From CAITSH01 sp964385505 (GTDB lineage: Bacteria; Pseudomonadota; Gammaproteobacteria; Burkholderiales; SG8-39): a stretch of DNA of 10,911 nucleotides. The stretch is taken from contig CAYLPI010000133.1 of assembly GCA_964385505.1 (NCBI GenBank), positions 1 to 10,911 of the forward strand, in the 5' to 3' direction. The stretch's first letter is position 1. Each line of letters begins with the position of its first letter. A model generated the notes under the pieces. The model saw only the letters and a list, made by a program, of their open reading frames with translations, had not been told where the DNA came from and did no database searches. The position numbers and the translations under genes are program-made. This document shows positions 1-5,498 of the stretch, piece after piece.

Positions 1-491
1 TCGTCGATTTGTCGATGACAACCGTGACGCGCGGCCGCATCATGCTGGCGGCGCAAAAGGGCGAACGCATTCCCGAGGGCTGGGCGCTCGACCGTCATGG
101 CAAGCCGACCACCGATGCGCAGGAAGTGCTCGAGGCGGGCACGCTGTTTCCGGTCGGCGGCAGCAAGGGCGCAATGCTGGCGCTGGTGTTCGAGCTGCTG
201 TGCACCGCGCTCACCGGCGCGGCCATCAGCCGCGACAACGATTCGTTTTTCACCGAGGCCGGAAACCGGCCCAGTCTCGGCCAGGGCTTCATCGCCATCG
301 ACCCGGGTGCCGCGGCGGGACGCGCGGTCTATGACGAGCGCGTTGAAACGCTGATTGCGATGATGCTGTCCGAGGACGGGGTGCGACTGCCCGGGGGCAG
401 GCGTTTTGAAGCGCAGCGGCTTGCCATCAGGGAGGGCATCGACATTTCCGAGGCCTTGTTGCTCAAATTGAATGCGCTTGCCGCGGCATGA
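1..491 (+). CDS. Ldh-family (malate/L-lactate/ureidoglycolate type) NAD(P)-dependent oxidoreductase, C-terminal part
   Basis: The reading frame is open from the window edge (first full codon at base 3, V-D-L-S-M-T-T-V) to the TGA at 489-491, so this is the 3' part of a longer gene. About 162 of the usual roughly 340-360 residues are present. Recognisable family blocks are VTRGRIMLAAQKGERIPEGW, then GKPTTD, then GGSKGAMLALVFELL, which matches the conserved GG-x-KG helix of the Ldh/YbiC/ComC fold, and the typical C-terminal LPGGRR...REGIDIS segment. These cytoplasmic enzymes reduce 2-oxo acids (or cyclic imino acids) with NAD(P)H. The catalytic residues and most of the nucleotide site are upstream of the window, so the substrate cannot be named. 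The stop overlaps the ATG of ogt (ATGA), suggesting translational coupling. Confidence 0.88.
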   Translation, partial: VDLSMTTVTRGRIMLAAQKGERIPEGWALDRHGKPTTDAQEVLEAGTLFPVGGSKGAMLALVFELLCTALTGAAISRDNDSFFTEAGNRPSLGQGFIAIDPGAAAGRAVYDERVETLIAMMLSEDGVRLPGGRRFEAQRLAIREGIDISEALLLKLNALAAA

Positions 492-1051
492 GTGCCGTGC
501 TGCGCGTGAGCGTTGCGCCACGCATGAAAAAAATACCCGTCGCGGGCGTATTCCAGGCGCGACTGCCCACGCCGTTTGCGCTGGTGGGTGTGCGCACCGA
601 AGCCGATGTTGTGGCCGAGATCGTTTTTCTGCCGCCGTCCCTGGGCGCATTGCCGCCGCTCGATAAGCTCGCCGAACGCGCCTGCACGCAAATCCAGAAA
701 TACGCCGACGACCCGGATTACCGCTTCCGCTTGCCGCTGAAAAAAGTCGGCACTGATTTTCAACGGCGGGTATGGGACGCCATCCTTGCCGTACCGCGCG
801 GACAGACGCTGAGTTACGGCCGCATGGCGCGCGGACTGGGTTCGGCCGCGCGCGCCGTCGGCCAGGCCTGCGGTTCAAATTATTTTCCGCTGGTGATCCC
901 CTGCCACCGCGTGGTTTGCGCCGCCGGTCTGGGCGGATTTGCGCACAGTGACGGCGGCTACCTGATCGAGGTCAAGCGCCGCCTGCTGGCGCACGAAGGC
1001 GTTGTGCGGGGCATGACGCAGAACCTGTTCGGCCACGATGAAGGACGGTGA
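488..1051 (+). CDS. ogt: Methylated-DNA--protein-cysteine S-methyltransferase (O6-alkylguanine-DNA alkyltransferase)
   Basis: Suicide DNA repair protein, 187 aa, that moves the alkyl group from O6-alkylguanine (or O4-alkylthymine) in DNA onto its own cysteine. The active-site motif IPCHRV is present with the acceptor Cys139. Other family residues are in place: FQRRVWDAILAVPRGQT entering the DNA-binding domain, Tyr110 in SYGRMA, the arginine finger Arg122 in RAVGQA, and Asn131. The segment after PCHRV reads GLGGFAHSDGGYLIEVKRRLL, a variant of the usual GLGG(Y/F)..G...KR.LL. The N-terminal about 85 residues form the less conserved domain. There is no Ada-type N-terminal metal domain or AraC domain, so Ogt rather than Ada. 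The chosen ATG overlaps the upstream stop as ATGA; an internal ATG at 521 is an alternative start. The 3' end overlaps xerD by 14 bases. Confidence 0.93.
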   Translation: MSAVLRVSVAPRMKKIPVAGVFQARLPTPFALVGVRTEADVVAEIVFLPPSLGALPPLDKLAERACTQIQKYADDPDYRFRLPLKKVGTDFQRRVWDAILAVPRGQTLSYGRMARGLGSAARAVGQACGSNYFPLVIPCHRVVCAAGLGGFAHSDGGYLIEVKRRLLAHEGVVRGMTQNLFGHDEGR

Positions 1052-1961
1052 CAGCGCCCTGCTCGACGAGTTCTGCGACCAGCTGTGGCTGGAAGACGGC
1101 TTGTCGAAGAACACGCTCGAGTCCTATCGCCGCGACCTGCGCCAGTTTGCCGACTGCGTGGCCGCGGCATCGGGCCATGCCTTGCTTGAGGCAAGCGATA
1201 CCGACATCGACACCTATCTCGCCGCGCGCAGGAGCCGCTCGCTCAAGCCCGGTCCGCGTACTGTGGTCAAGGCCAGCACCCAGGCGCGGCTGCATTCGAG
1301 TCTCAAGCGCTTTTACCAGTTTGCGTTGCGTGAGCGGCGCATCAGCATTGATCCGACGGCCCGCCTCGATTCGCCGAAAAAGCCGCCGCGTTTTCCCAAA
1401 ACCCTGACCGAGGCGGATGTCGAAGCCCTGCTCGCCGCGCCGGATGTGCAAACCACGCTGGGCCTTCGCGACAGGACCATGTTCGAGGTGCTGTATGCAA
1501 CCGGGCTGCGGGTGTCCGAGCTGGTGGCGCTGAAGCTGGCCGAGATCAGTCTCGACATGGGTGTGGTGCGCGTCTTTGGCAAGGGTTCAAAGGAGCGACT
1601 GGTGCCCCTGGGCGAGGAGGCGATGGACTGGATCAACCTTTACCTTGGCGGCGCGCGGCCGGAGTTGTTGAAGGGCAGGCTGTCCGAGGCGGCGTTCGTC
1701 ACCGCACGCGGCGAGGCGATGACGCGCCAGGCCTTCTGGCATCTGCTCAAGCGCCACGCCGCCGCGGCGGTGCCCGGCAAAGCGCTGTCGCCGCACACGC
1801 TGCGTCACGCCTTTGCCACGCATCTCATCAACCACGGCGCCGACCTGCGTGTGGTGCAGATGCTGCTCGGCCATGCCGATATCTCGACGACACAGATTTA
1901 CACCCATGTGGCGCGCGAGCGCATGAAGCTGCTGCACCAGAAACATCATCCCCGCGGCTGA
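1038..1961 (+). CDS. xerD: Site-specific tyrosine recombinase XerD
   Basis: Cytoplasmic tyrosine recombinase, 307 aa (E. coli XerD is 298), that with XerC resolves chromosome dimers at dif under FtsK control. The N-terminal SAM-like core-binding domain (about residues 6-100) contains LSKNTLESYRRDL. The catalytic domain has all six expected residues: Arg158 (ATGLRVSELV), Lys182 (FGKGSKER), His253 and Arg256 (SPHTLRHAFATHL), His279 (LLGHADISTTQIY) and the nucleophile Tyr288. Each is offset by 9-10 residues from the E. coli XerD positions, which supports XerD over a phage integrase. It starts inside the end of ogt and no mobile-element features surround it, so it is a housekeeping copy. XerC is the main alternative assignment, but the HTLRHAFATHLINHGADLRVVQ block and the context favour XerD. 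Confidence 0.93.
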   Translation: MKDGDSALLDEFCDQLWLEDGLSKNTLESYRRDLRQFADCVAAASGHALLEASDTDIDTYLAARRSRSLKPGPRTVVKASTQARLHSSLKRFYQFALRERRISIDPTARLDSPKKPPRFPKTLTEADVEALLAAPDVQTTLGLRDRTMFEVLYATGLRVSELVALKLAEISLDMGVVRVFGKGSKERLVPLGEEAMDWINLYLGGARPELLKGRLSEAAFVTARGEAMTRQAFWHLLKRHAAAAVPGKALSPHTLRHAFATHLINHGADLRVVQMLLGHADISTTQIYTHVARERMKLLHQKHHPRG

Positions 1962-1974
1962 GAGACGGACCGGG

Positions 1975-2460
1975 ATGGCGAAACATGTTTCCGAAACGCC
2001 GGCGACCGCATTCCTAAAAAAGCACGGCGTCAGCTATACCGGGCATAGCTACGAATACGAGGAACACGGCGGCACCGCAGTGTCGGCGCGCGAACTCGGC
2101 GTGCCCGAGCGCGCGGTGGTGAAGACCCTCGTGATGCAGGACGACAAGGCGGCGCCGCTGATCGTGCTGATGCACGGTGACCGCAAGGTTTCGACCAAGA
2201 ACCTCGCGCGCCAGATCGGCGTGAAGGGCGTCGAGCCGTGCAAGCCCGAGGTGGCGCAGCGCCACTCCGGTTACCAGGTCGGCGGCACCTCGCCTTTTGG
2301 CACGAGGAAGCGCATGCCGGTATATGTCGAGAAAACGATTCTTGAGCTGGATAAAATTTACATCAACGGCGGCCGGCGGGGGTACCTGGTGGGGATTGCA
2401 CCGGGTGAGTTGACGCGGGTGTTGCAGGTGGTGGTGGTCGAGGTGGCGCTGGTGGAGTGA
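1975..2460 (+). CDS. ybaK: YbaK-type Cys-tRNA(Pro) deacylase
   Basis: Trans-editing enzyme of 161 aa (E. coli YbaK is 159) that hydrolyses Cys-tRNA(Pro) mischarged by prolyl-tRNA synthetase. The single YbaK/EbsC domain spans the whole protein. Visible family features are TPATAFLKKHGVSY at the N-terminus, the invariant lysine Lys50 in AVVKTLVMQ, HGDRKVSTKNLAR and the loop GGTSPFGTRKRMPVY (from residue 103) that shapes the substrate pocket. It begins 13 bases after the xerD stop and probably shares its transcript. A stem-loop starts 7 bases after the stop. Because paralogues in this family edit different tRNAs, Cys-tRNA(Pro) is the likely rather than proven substrate. Confidence 0.9.
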   Translation: MAKHVSETPATAFLKKHGVSYTGHSYEYEEHGGTAVSARELGVPERAVVKTLVMQDDKAAPLIVLMHGDRKVSTKNLARQIGVKGVEPCKPEVAQRHSGYQVGGTSPFGTRKRMPVYVEKTILELDKIYINGGRRGYLVGIAPGELTRVLQVVVVEVALVE

Positions 2461-2467
2461 CCGCGGC

Positions 2468-2508
2468 ATATGCTGGAAATGCCCGTCCCTAGGGCGTTTC
2501 CAGCATAT
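2468..2508 (+). terminator. Stem-loop behind ybaK (terminator-like, copy 1 of a paired hairpin repeat)
   Basis: Left arm 2468-2484 pairs with right arm 2492-2508: 17 bp, interrupted only by a T2480/G2496 position that is a U-G wobble in plus-strand RNA, with a 7-base loop GTCCCTA. It begins 7 bases after the ybaK stop. No T-run follows (ATCGACGGGG), so it is not a canonical intrinsic terminator. It may be a 3'-end stabiliser, a REP-like repeat, or a terminator needing other factors. A second copy of the core occurs at 3268-3300. Confidence 0.6.
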
Positions 2509-2620
2509 CGACGGGGGGCGCGGTGACTGGGTTGCCGCCTGATGTGGCCCTGCTCGACACCTGCGACGCGTTGAGTTCTTCTCTGATTGTTGGGTGGCGT
2601 TTCTTTTCAGTTGGGGCGTT

Positions 2621-2640
2621 TCGCTCCCTTGCGGGAGCGA
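2621..2640. repeat. Hairpin a, left half of the palindrome
   Basis: TCGCTCCC (2621-2628) and GGGAGCGA (2633-2640) form a perfect 8-bp stem with the 4-base loop TTGC. It mirrors hairpin a' at 3156-3179, where the stem sequence differs but pairing is kept. Confidence 0.75.
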
Positions 2641-2644
2641 CCTA

Positions 2645-2682
2645 CTTTCTTTGCTTGTGCAAAGAAAGATAGGCAAAGAAAG
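2645..2682. repeat. Hairpin b with a duplicated 3' arm, left half of the palindrome
   Basis: CTTTCTTTGC (2645-2654) pairs perfectly with GCAAAGAAAG (2659-2668) across the 4-base loop TTGT. An identical second copy of GCAAAGAAAG follows at 2673-2682, so the same left arm could pair with either copy. The right half of the palindrome has the same arrangement at 3098-3155. Confidence 0.75.
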
Positions 2683-2732
2683 CACACCCCCGATGGCGCT
2701 CCTTCGGGGTTCCCTGCGCTACTCGGCAAAGC

Positions 2733-2789
2733 GGGCCGGTCCCGAACTCGCCCCGCAAAAGACGCGGGGCTCAGACATGCGGGACCGGA
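2733..2789. repeat. Inner arm with covarying hairpin c, left half
   Basis: CCGGTCCCG (2736-2744) and CGGGACCGG (2780-2788) are inverted copies that enclose a small hairpin, GCCCCGC (2750-2756) with GCGGGGC (2764-2770). The flanks 2733-2749 and 2771-2789 also pair perfectly with 3019-3035 and 2977-2995 in the other half. The arm can therefore fold on itself or against its partner. Confidence 0.78.
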
Positions 2790-2976
2790 CCCCTCCCGCT
2801 TCGCCTGCGTTGCTCGGCGCCATCGCAGGGGCCCCGAGGTCAAAAGCCAAACCAAACGACAGCATGCGACGTTCGCTCGCTTACGCATCGCTACCTGCGT
2901 GCACGATGTTTTTGACCTTGCTGTTGACCTCCAGTCCCGTAGGGGACGCCGAGAAGCGCAGCGTCCTCGGGAGTAT

Positions 2977-3035
2977 TCCGGTCCCGCATGTCTGAGCCCC
3001 ACAGCCTTACCGTGGGGCGAGTTCGGGACCGGCCC
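2977..3035. repeat. Inner arm with covarying hairpin c', right half
   Basis: This is the partner of 2733-2789. CCGGTCCCG (2978-2986) and CGGGACCGG (3024-3032) enclose the hairpin GCCCCAC (2996-3002) with GTGGGGC (3012-3018). Compared with the left half, one stem pair changed from G-C to A-T on both sides together, while the loop diverged freely. Confidence 0.78.
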
Positions 3036-3097
3036 GGGGGCGCGAGCATCGCAGGGCAGTCGCGCAGCGACCGGCACCTCCGGGTCGCCTTTTCATG

Positions 3098-3155
3098 GTT
3101 ACTTCTTTCGACCAAAGGAAGTCCCCGGAGCGGATGGCGAAGCAAAAGAAGTAAC
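3098..3155. repeat. Hairpin b' with alternative partners, right half of the palindrome
   Basis: ACTTCTTT (3101-3108) can pair with AAGGAAGT (3115-3122) with one G-U, giving a short hairpin. Alternatively GTTACTTCTTT (3098-3108) pairs perfectly over 11 bp with AAAGAAGTAAC (3145-3155). This mirrors the alternative pairing of hairpin b. Confidence 0.7.
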
Positions 3156-3179
3156 TCGCCCCCCGTAAGGGGGGGGCGA
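3156..3179. repeat. Hairpin a', right half of the palindrome
   Basis: TCGCCCCCC (3156-3164) pairs with GGGGGGCGA (3171-3179), 9 bp. It is at the mirror position of hairpin a with compensating differences in the stem. The G-run allows slipped pairing. Confidence 0.7.
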
Positions 3180-3267
3180 AACCTCCCAACTTCAAAGTAG
3201 CGTCACCGAACAAAAAGAGAAGAACCGGGACACTGGATTCGTACCTTCGCGAAAATGAAGGCAGGCA

Positions 3268-3300
3268 GCTGGAAACGCCCGCCCCTAGGGCATTTCCAGC
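3268..3300 (-). terminator. Stem-loop behind folB (terminator-like, copy 2 of the paired hairpin repeat)
   Basis: Arms 3268-3280 and 3288-3300 form a 13-bp stem with a 7-base loop GCCCCTA. On the plus strand one position is a C/A mismatch (3276/3292), but on the minus strand, the strand folB is transcribed from, it becomes a G-U wobble. It lies 27 bases past the folB stop. The core is nearly the same sequence as 2473-2503 behind ybaK. Downstream on the minus strand there are only scattered T residues, so rho-independent termination is possible but not clear. Confidence 0.55.
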
Positions 3301-3327
3301 CATCACCCCTTGCCGCGGTGCAGCCCC

Positions 3328-3684
3328 TCAGTCGCCCTTGCGACTGCGCTCGATGGTCACGCCGACGCGTTTCGCCTCCTTGATGATGCCGATCTTGCCG
3401 ACGCTGACCCTGACCCAGGGCGCCTTCAATTCGTCGGTGATGAGACTGGCGACGCGCTCGGCCATGTTCTCGACCAGGCTGAAGCGGGTGTCGGCGAATA
3501 ACTGGCGCAGCCGCTCGACCACCACGGCGTAATCGATGGTGTCGGCGACGCGGGCGCTTTTGAATACCGCCGGAGGGACGCCGATCTCTATATCGAGCTG
3601 CACCGCCTGCGGCGCCAGTTTTTCGCGCTTGTAGATGCCGACCCACGCATTGAGCCTGAGTTCTCGGATGAAGATGATGTCCAT
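3328..3684 (-). CDS. folB: Dihydroneopterin aldolase
   Basis: Folate-pathway enzyme of 118 aa that converts 7,8-dihydroneopterin to 6-hydroxymethyl-7,8-dihydropterin and glycolaldehyde in the cytoplasm. The family layout is intact: IFIRELRLNAWVGIYKRE with the conserved Glu21, QLDIEI, DTIDYAVV (Asp51-Tyr52), SLVENMAERVA with Glu72 in the pterin-binding helix, and VSVGKIG with the catalytic Lys97. Its length matches bacterial FolB (about 120 aa). It is divergent from plsY with a 104-base gap, the same folB/plsY neighbourhood known from E. coli. The 3' end is followed by a stem-loop at 3268-3300. No strong Shine-Dalgarno sequence precedes the ATG. Confidence 0.93.
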   Translation of the reverse strand: MDIIFIRELRLNAWVGIYKREKLAPQAVQLDIEIGVPPAVFKSARVADTIDYAVVVERLRQLFADTRFSLVENMAERVASLITDELKAPWVRVSVGKIGIIKEAKRVGVTIERSRKGD

Positions 3685-3788
3685 TGGGGGCGGGTCTTTA
3701 TCAAGTTAAAATGCGCGGGAAGGATTGTAAGCTGAACCGGCAAGCCGACGCTGCTCGCCCGGACAGAAACCAAACAGGCCCGCAAACG
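3685..3788. promoter_or_regulatory. Divergent intergenic region folB / plsY
   Basis: This 104-base gap must hold the promoters of both genes. On the minus strand TACAAT (complement of 3724-3729) is a good -10 candidate for folB, giving a leader of about 30 bases, but no convincing -35 sits 17 bases upstream. On the plus strand TAAAAT (3706-3711) is a possible -10 for plsY. Neither is strong on its own. Confidence 0.35.
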
Positions 3789-4403
3789 ATGTTGACCGCA
3801 GTCTTTATTCTCGTCGCTTACCTCATCGGATCGCTGTCATTCGCGGTGATTGTCAGCAAGGCCTTTGGCCTGCCCGATCCGCATACCTATGGCTCGGGCA
3901 ACCCCGGTGCGACCAATGTGCTGCGCAGCGGCAGGCGGGCCGCCGCGCTGCTGACCCTTGCCGGTGACGCCGGCAAGGGCTGGGTCGCGGTAATGCTGGC
4001 CTTGCTGCTCGGACCGCAGGTCGGCCTGGGCAGTGAGGCCGTTGCCGCCGTTGCCTTTGCCGTGTTCCTCGGACATTTGTTCCCGCTGTATTTTCACTTC
4101 AAGGGCGGCAAGGGGGTGGCGACCGCGCTCGGCATTCTGCTCGCGATCAACCCCTGGCTGGGCCTTGCCACGCTGGCGACCTGGCTCATCATCGCGGTGT
4201 TCTTCCGCATCTCGTCGCTCGCTGCCATTGTCGCCGCCGTGTCCGCGCCGTTTTGCACCTTCTGGTGGTTCGGCCTGTCGCCCTACACCTTTGCCGTGAT
4301 GGGCATTGCGCTGCTGCTGGTATGGCGGCACCAGGGCAATATCAAAAAGCTGCTGGCCGGGGAGGAAAGCCGCATCGGCCGGAAGCGCGCCAGCCAGCCC
4401 TGA
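3789..4403 (+). CDS. plsY: Glycerol-3-phosphate acyltransferase PlsY
   Basis: Inner-membrane enzyme, 204 aa, that transfers the acyl group from acyl-phosphate (made by PlsX) to sn-glycerol 3-phosphate, the first committed step of phospholipid synthesis. The three PlsY signature regions are present: GSGNPGATNVLR (residues 35-46), GHLFPLYFHFKGGKGVAT (95-112) and HQGNIKKLLAGEE (181-193). Hydrophobic segments around residues 2-22, 64-79, 84-101, 113-138 and 142-178 fit the five-helix topology. The frame is open to an upstream ATG at 3684, but the 35 extra residues are polar and unlike the family. The ATG at 3789 starts directly with the MLTAVFILVAYLIGSLSFA helix and was chosen. It converges on tsaD with a 21-base gap and no visible terminator. 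Confidence 0.93.
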   Translation: MLTAVFILVAYLIGSLSFAVIVSKAFGLPDPHTYGSGNPGATNVLRSGRRAAALLTLAGDAGKGWVAVMLALLLGPQVGLGSEAVAAVAFAVFLGHLFPLYFHFKGGKGVATALGILLAINPWLGLATLATWLIIAVFFRISSLAAIVAAVSAPFCTFWWFGLSPYTFAVMGIALLLVWRHQGNIKKLLAGEESRIGRKRASQP

Positions 4404-4424
4404 GTCGTTGCTGGTGCCGCCGCC

Positions 4425-5477
4425 TCAGAGCGAGGCAAGATCCCAGCGTGGTTTGACGGTGAAGCCGCGTGATGCCCTGGTGCCGGTATCCGCGGCATCC
4501 GCCGCCGCCGATGCGCCGAGGCGCAGGGCGCCCACCAGCGCGATCATGGCACCGTTGTCGGTGCAAAGTTCCATCTCCGGGTAATAGACGCGAAAGCCCC
4601 TGCGGGCGGCGGCGGCATCGAGCGTGGTGCGAAGCAGCCGGTTGGCGCCGACGCCGCCTGCGACGACGAGCCTGGCCATGCCGGTTCGCTCCAGCGCGGC
4701 AAGGGACTTGGAAGCGAGTACATCGACGATCGCCTCCTCGACGGCGCGGGCGAGATCGGGGCGGTCGGCGTCACCGAAATCCGCAGCCCTCGCGGCGAGC
4801 ATCACCGCTGTCTTGAGGCCGCTGAAACTGAAATCCAGGTCGCGGCTTTTTTGCATCGGTCGCGGCAGCCGGAAGCGCCCGGGTTTTCCCTCCTGCGCCA
4901 GGCGCGACAGCGCCGGCCCGCCCGGATAGGGCAGGCCGAGCATCTTGGCGCTCTTGTCGAAGGCCTCGCCTGCGGCGTCATCGAGAGTCTCGCCAAGAAG
5001 GATGTAGTCGCCGACCGCGGCGACTTGCATCAATTGCGTGTGGCCGCCGGATACCAGCAGGGCCACGAACGGAAAATCCGGCGGGTCCTTCGATAATAGT
5101 GGTGACAGCAGGTGCCCTTCAAGGTGGTGGACGGGCACCGCCGGGATGCCAAGCCCGTAGGCGAGCGCCGTCGCGATCGAGGCGCCGACCAGCAGCGCGC
5201 CTGAGAGGCCCGGGCCCTGGGTATAGGCGATCGCATCAAGGTCTTTCATGCCCACGCCCGCTTGCGCGGCGATTTTTTGCACCAGTGGCAGCACCCGCCG
5301 GATATGGTCGCGCGATGCGAGTTCGGGCACGACCCCGCCGTATTCATTGTGCATCGCCACTTGTGAATGTATGGCGTGTGCCAGCAGGCCCGAGAGCGGC
5401 GTGTCGCGCCCGCGCGCCGAATCGTAGAGCGCGACGCCGCTTTCGTCGCAGGAGGTTTCGATGCCGAGTACGAGCAT
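4425..5477 (-). CDS. tsaD: tRNA N6-adenosine threonylcarbamoyltransferase TsaD
   Basis: With TsaB and TsaE, this 350-aa ASKHA-fold protein transfers threonylcarbamoyl from TC-AMP to A37 of ANN-decoding tRNAs, giving t6A. It is usually essential. Seen in the sequence are MLVLGIETSCDESGVALYD at the N-terminus, PELASRDHIRR, the metal-binding motif HHLEGH (His118 and His122), LLVSGGHTQL, DDAAGEAFDK, PYPGGPALSRLA, FSFSGLKTA, VAGGVGANR and the third metal ligand Asp307 in CTDNGAMIA. The E. coli protein has 337 residues; the extra length is mainly a loop around residues 20-28 and an Ala-rich stretch near 322-332. It begins 21 bases after the sensor-kinase stop on the same strand, so it may be co-transcribed with the two-component genes. 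Confidence 0.96.
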   Translation of the reverse strand: MLVLGIETSCDESGVALYDSARGRDTPLSGLLAHAIHSQVAMHNEYGGVVPELASRDHIRRVLPLVQKIAAQAGVGMKDLDAIAYTQGPGLSGALLVGASIATALAYGLGIPAVPVHHLEGHLLSPLLSKDPPDFPFVALLVSGGHTQLMQVAAVGDYILLGETLDDAAGEAFDKSAKMLGLPYPGGPALSRLAQEGKPGRFRLPRPMQKSRDLDFSFSGLKTAVMLAARAADFGDADRPDLARAVEEAIVDVLASKSLAALERTGMARLVVAGGVGANRLLRTTLDAAAARRGFRVYYPEMELCTDNGAMIALVGALRLGASAAADAADTGTRASRGFTVKPRWDLASL

Positions 5478-5498
5478 GGTGCGTTTCAGGGTGGGTTG

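Larger units (their letters stand above)
2575..3225. repeat. Large nested imperfect palindrome without a credible gene
   Basis: The left half read forward matches the right half read as reverse complement, from the ends to near the centre. The outer ends 2575-2615 and 3185-3225 agree at 33 of 41 positions, starting with ten identical bases GTTCTTCTCT. The inner arms contain two perfect blocks: 2733-2749 with 3019-3035 (17 bp) and 2771-2789 with 2977-2995 (19 bp). Near the centre GAGGTCAA (2836-2843) faces TTGACCTC (2924-2931). The right half is about 32 bases longer. Several smaller hairpins sit at mirrored places in both halves. Open frames of 130-190 codons run through on both strands, but their translations are low-complexity Arg/Pro/Ser/Gly-rich and mirror the repeats, with no recognisable domain. 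No target-site duplication, transposase or resolvase gene was found. It could be a structured repeat, a MITE-like remnant or a structured non-coding RNA locus. My recollection, which I cannot check here, is that related sequences carrying the CTTTCTTTGC/GCAAAGAAAG core recur in beta- and gammaproteobacterial genomes. Confidence 0.8.

Noticed and set aside
1038..1961. xerD as an integrase of a mobile element carrying the palindrome
   Set aside because: Catalytic residue spacing and the ogt-xerD-ybaK packing are those of a chromosomal XerD. No att-like direct repeats or cargo genes surround it.
2014..2685. A 223-codon minus-strand frame opposite ybaK
   Set aside because: It covers a clear ybaK gene on the other strand and continues into the non-coding repeat; its His/Arg-rich translation resembles no protein.
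2607..3077. A 156-codon minus-strand frame through the palindrome
   Set aside because: Same reason: it shares repeat-derived peptides with the opposite strand and has no ribosome-binding site or recognisable family.
2587..3168. A 193-codon plus-strand frame through the palindrome
   Set aside because: The translation follows the inverted repeats and hairpins, is low complexity and has no domain; the mirrored minus-strand frames give the same kind of peptide (for example LRHAGP in both). It is better explained as open by composition.
2575..3225. The palindrome as an insertion sequence or CRISPR array
   Set aside because: There is no transposase frame and no flanking target duplication that I can see, and the repeats are inverted and nested rather than direct and regularly spaced.
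3684..3788. Upstream extension of plsY to an ATG at 3684
   Set aside because: The 35 extra residues are polar, overlap the start of folB and are absent from the PlsY family; the ATG at 3789 begins at the first membrane helix.
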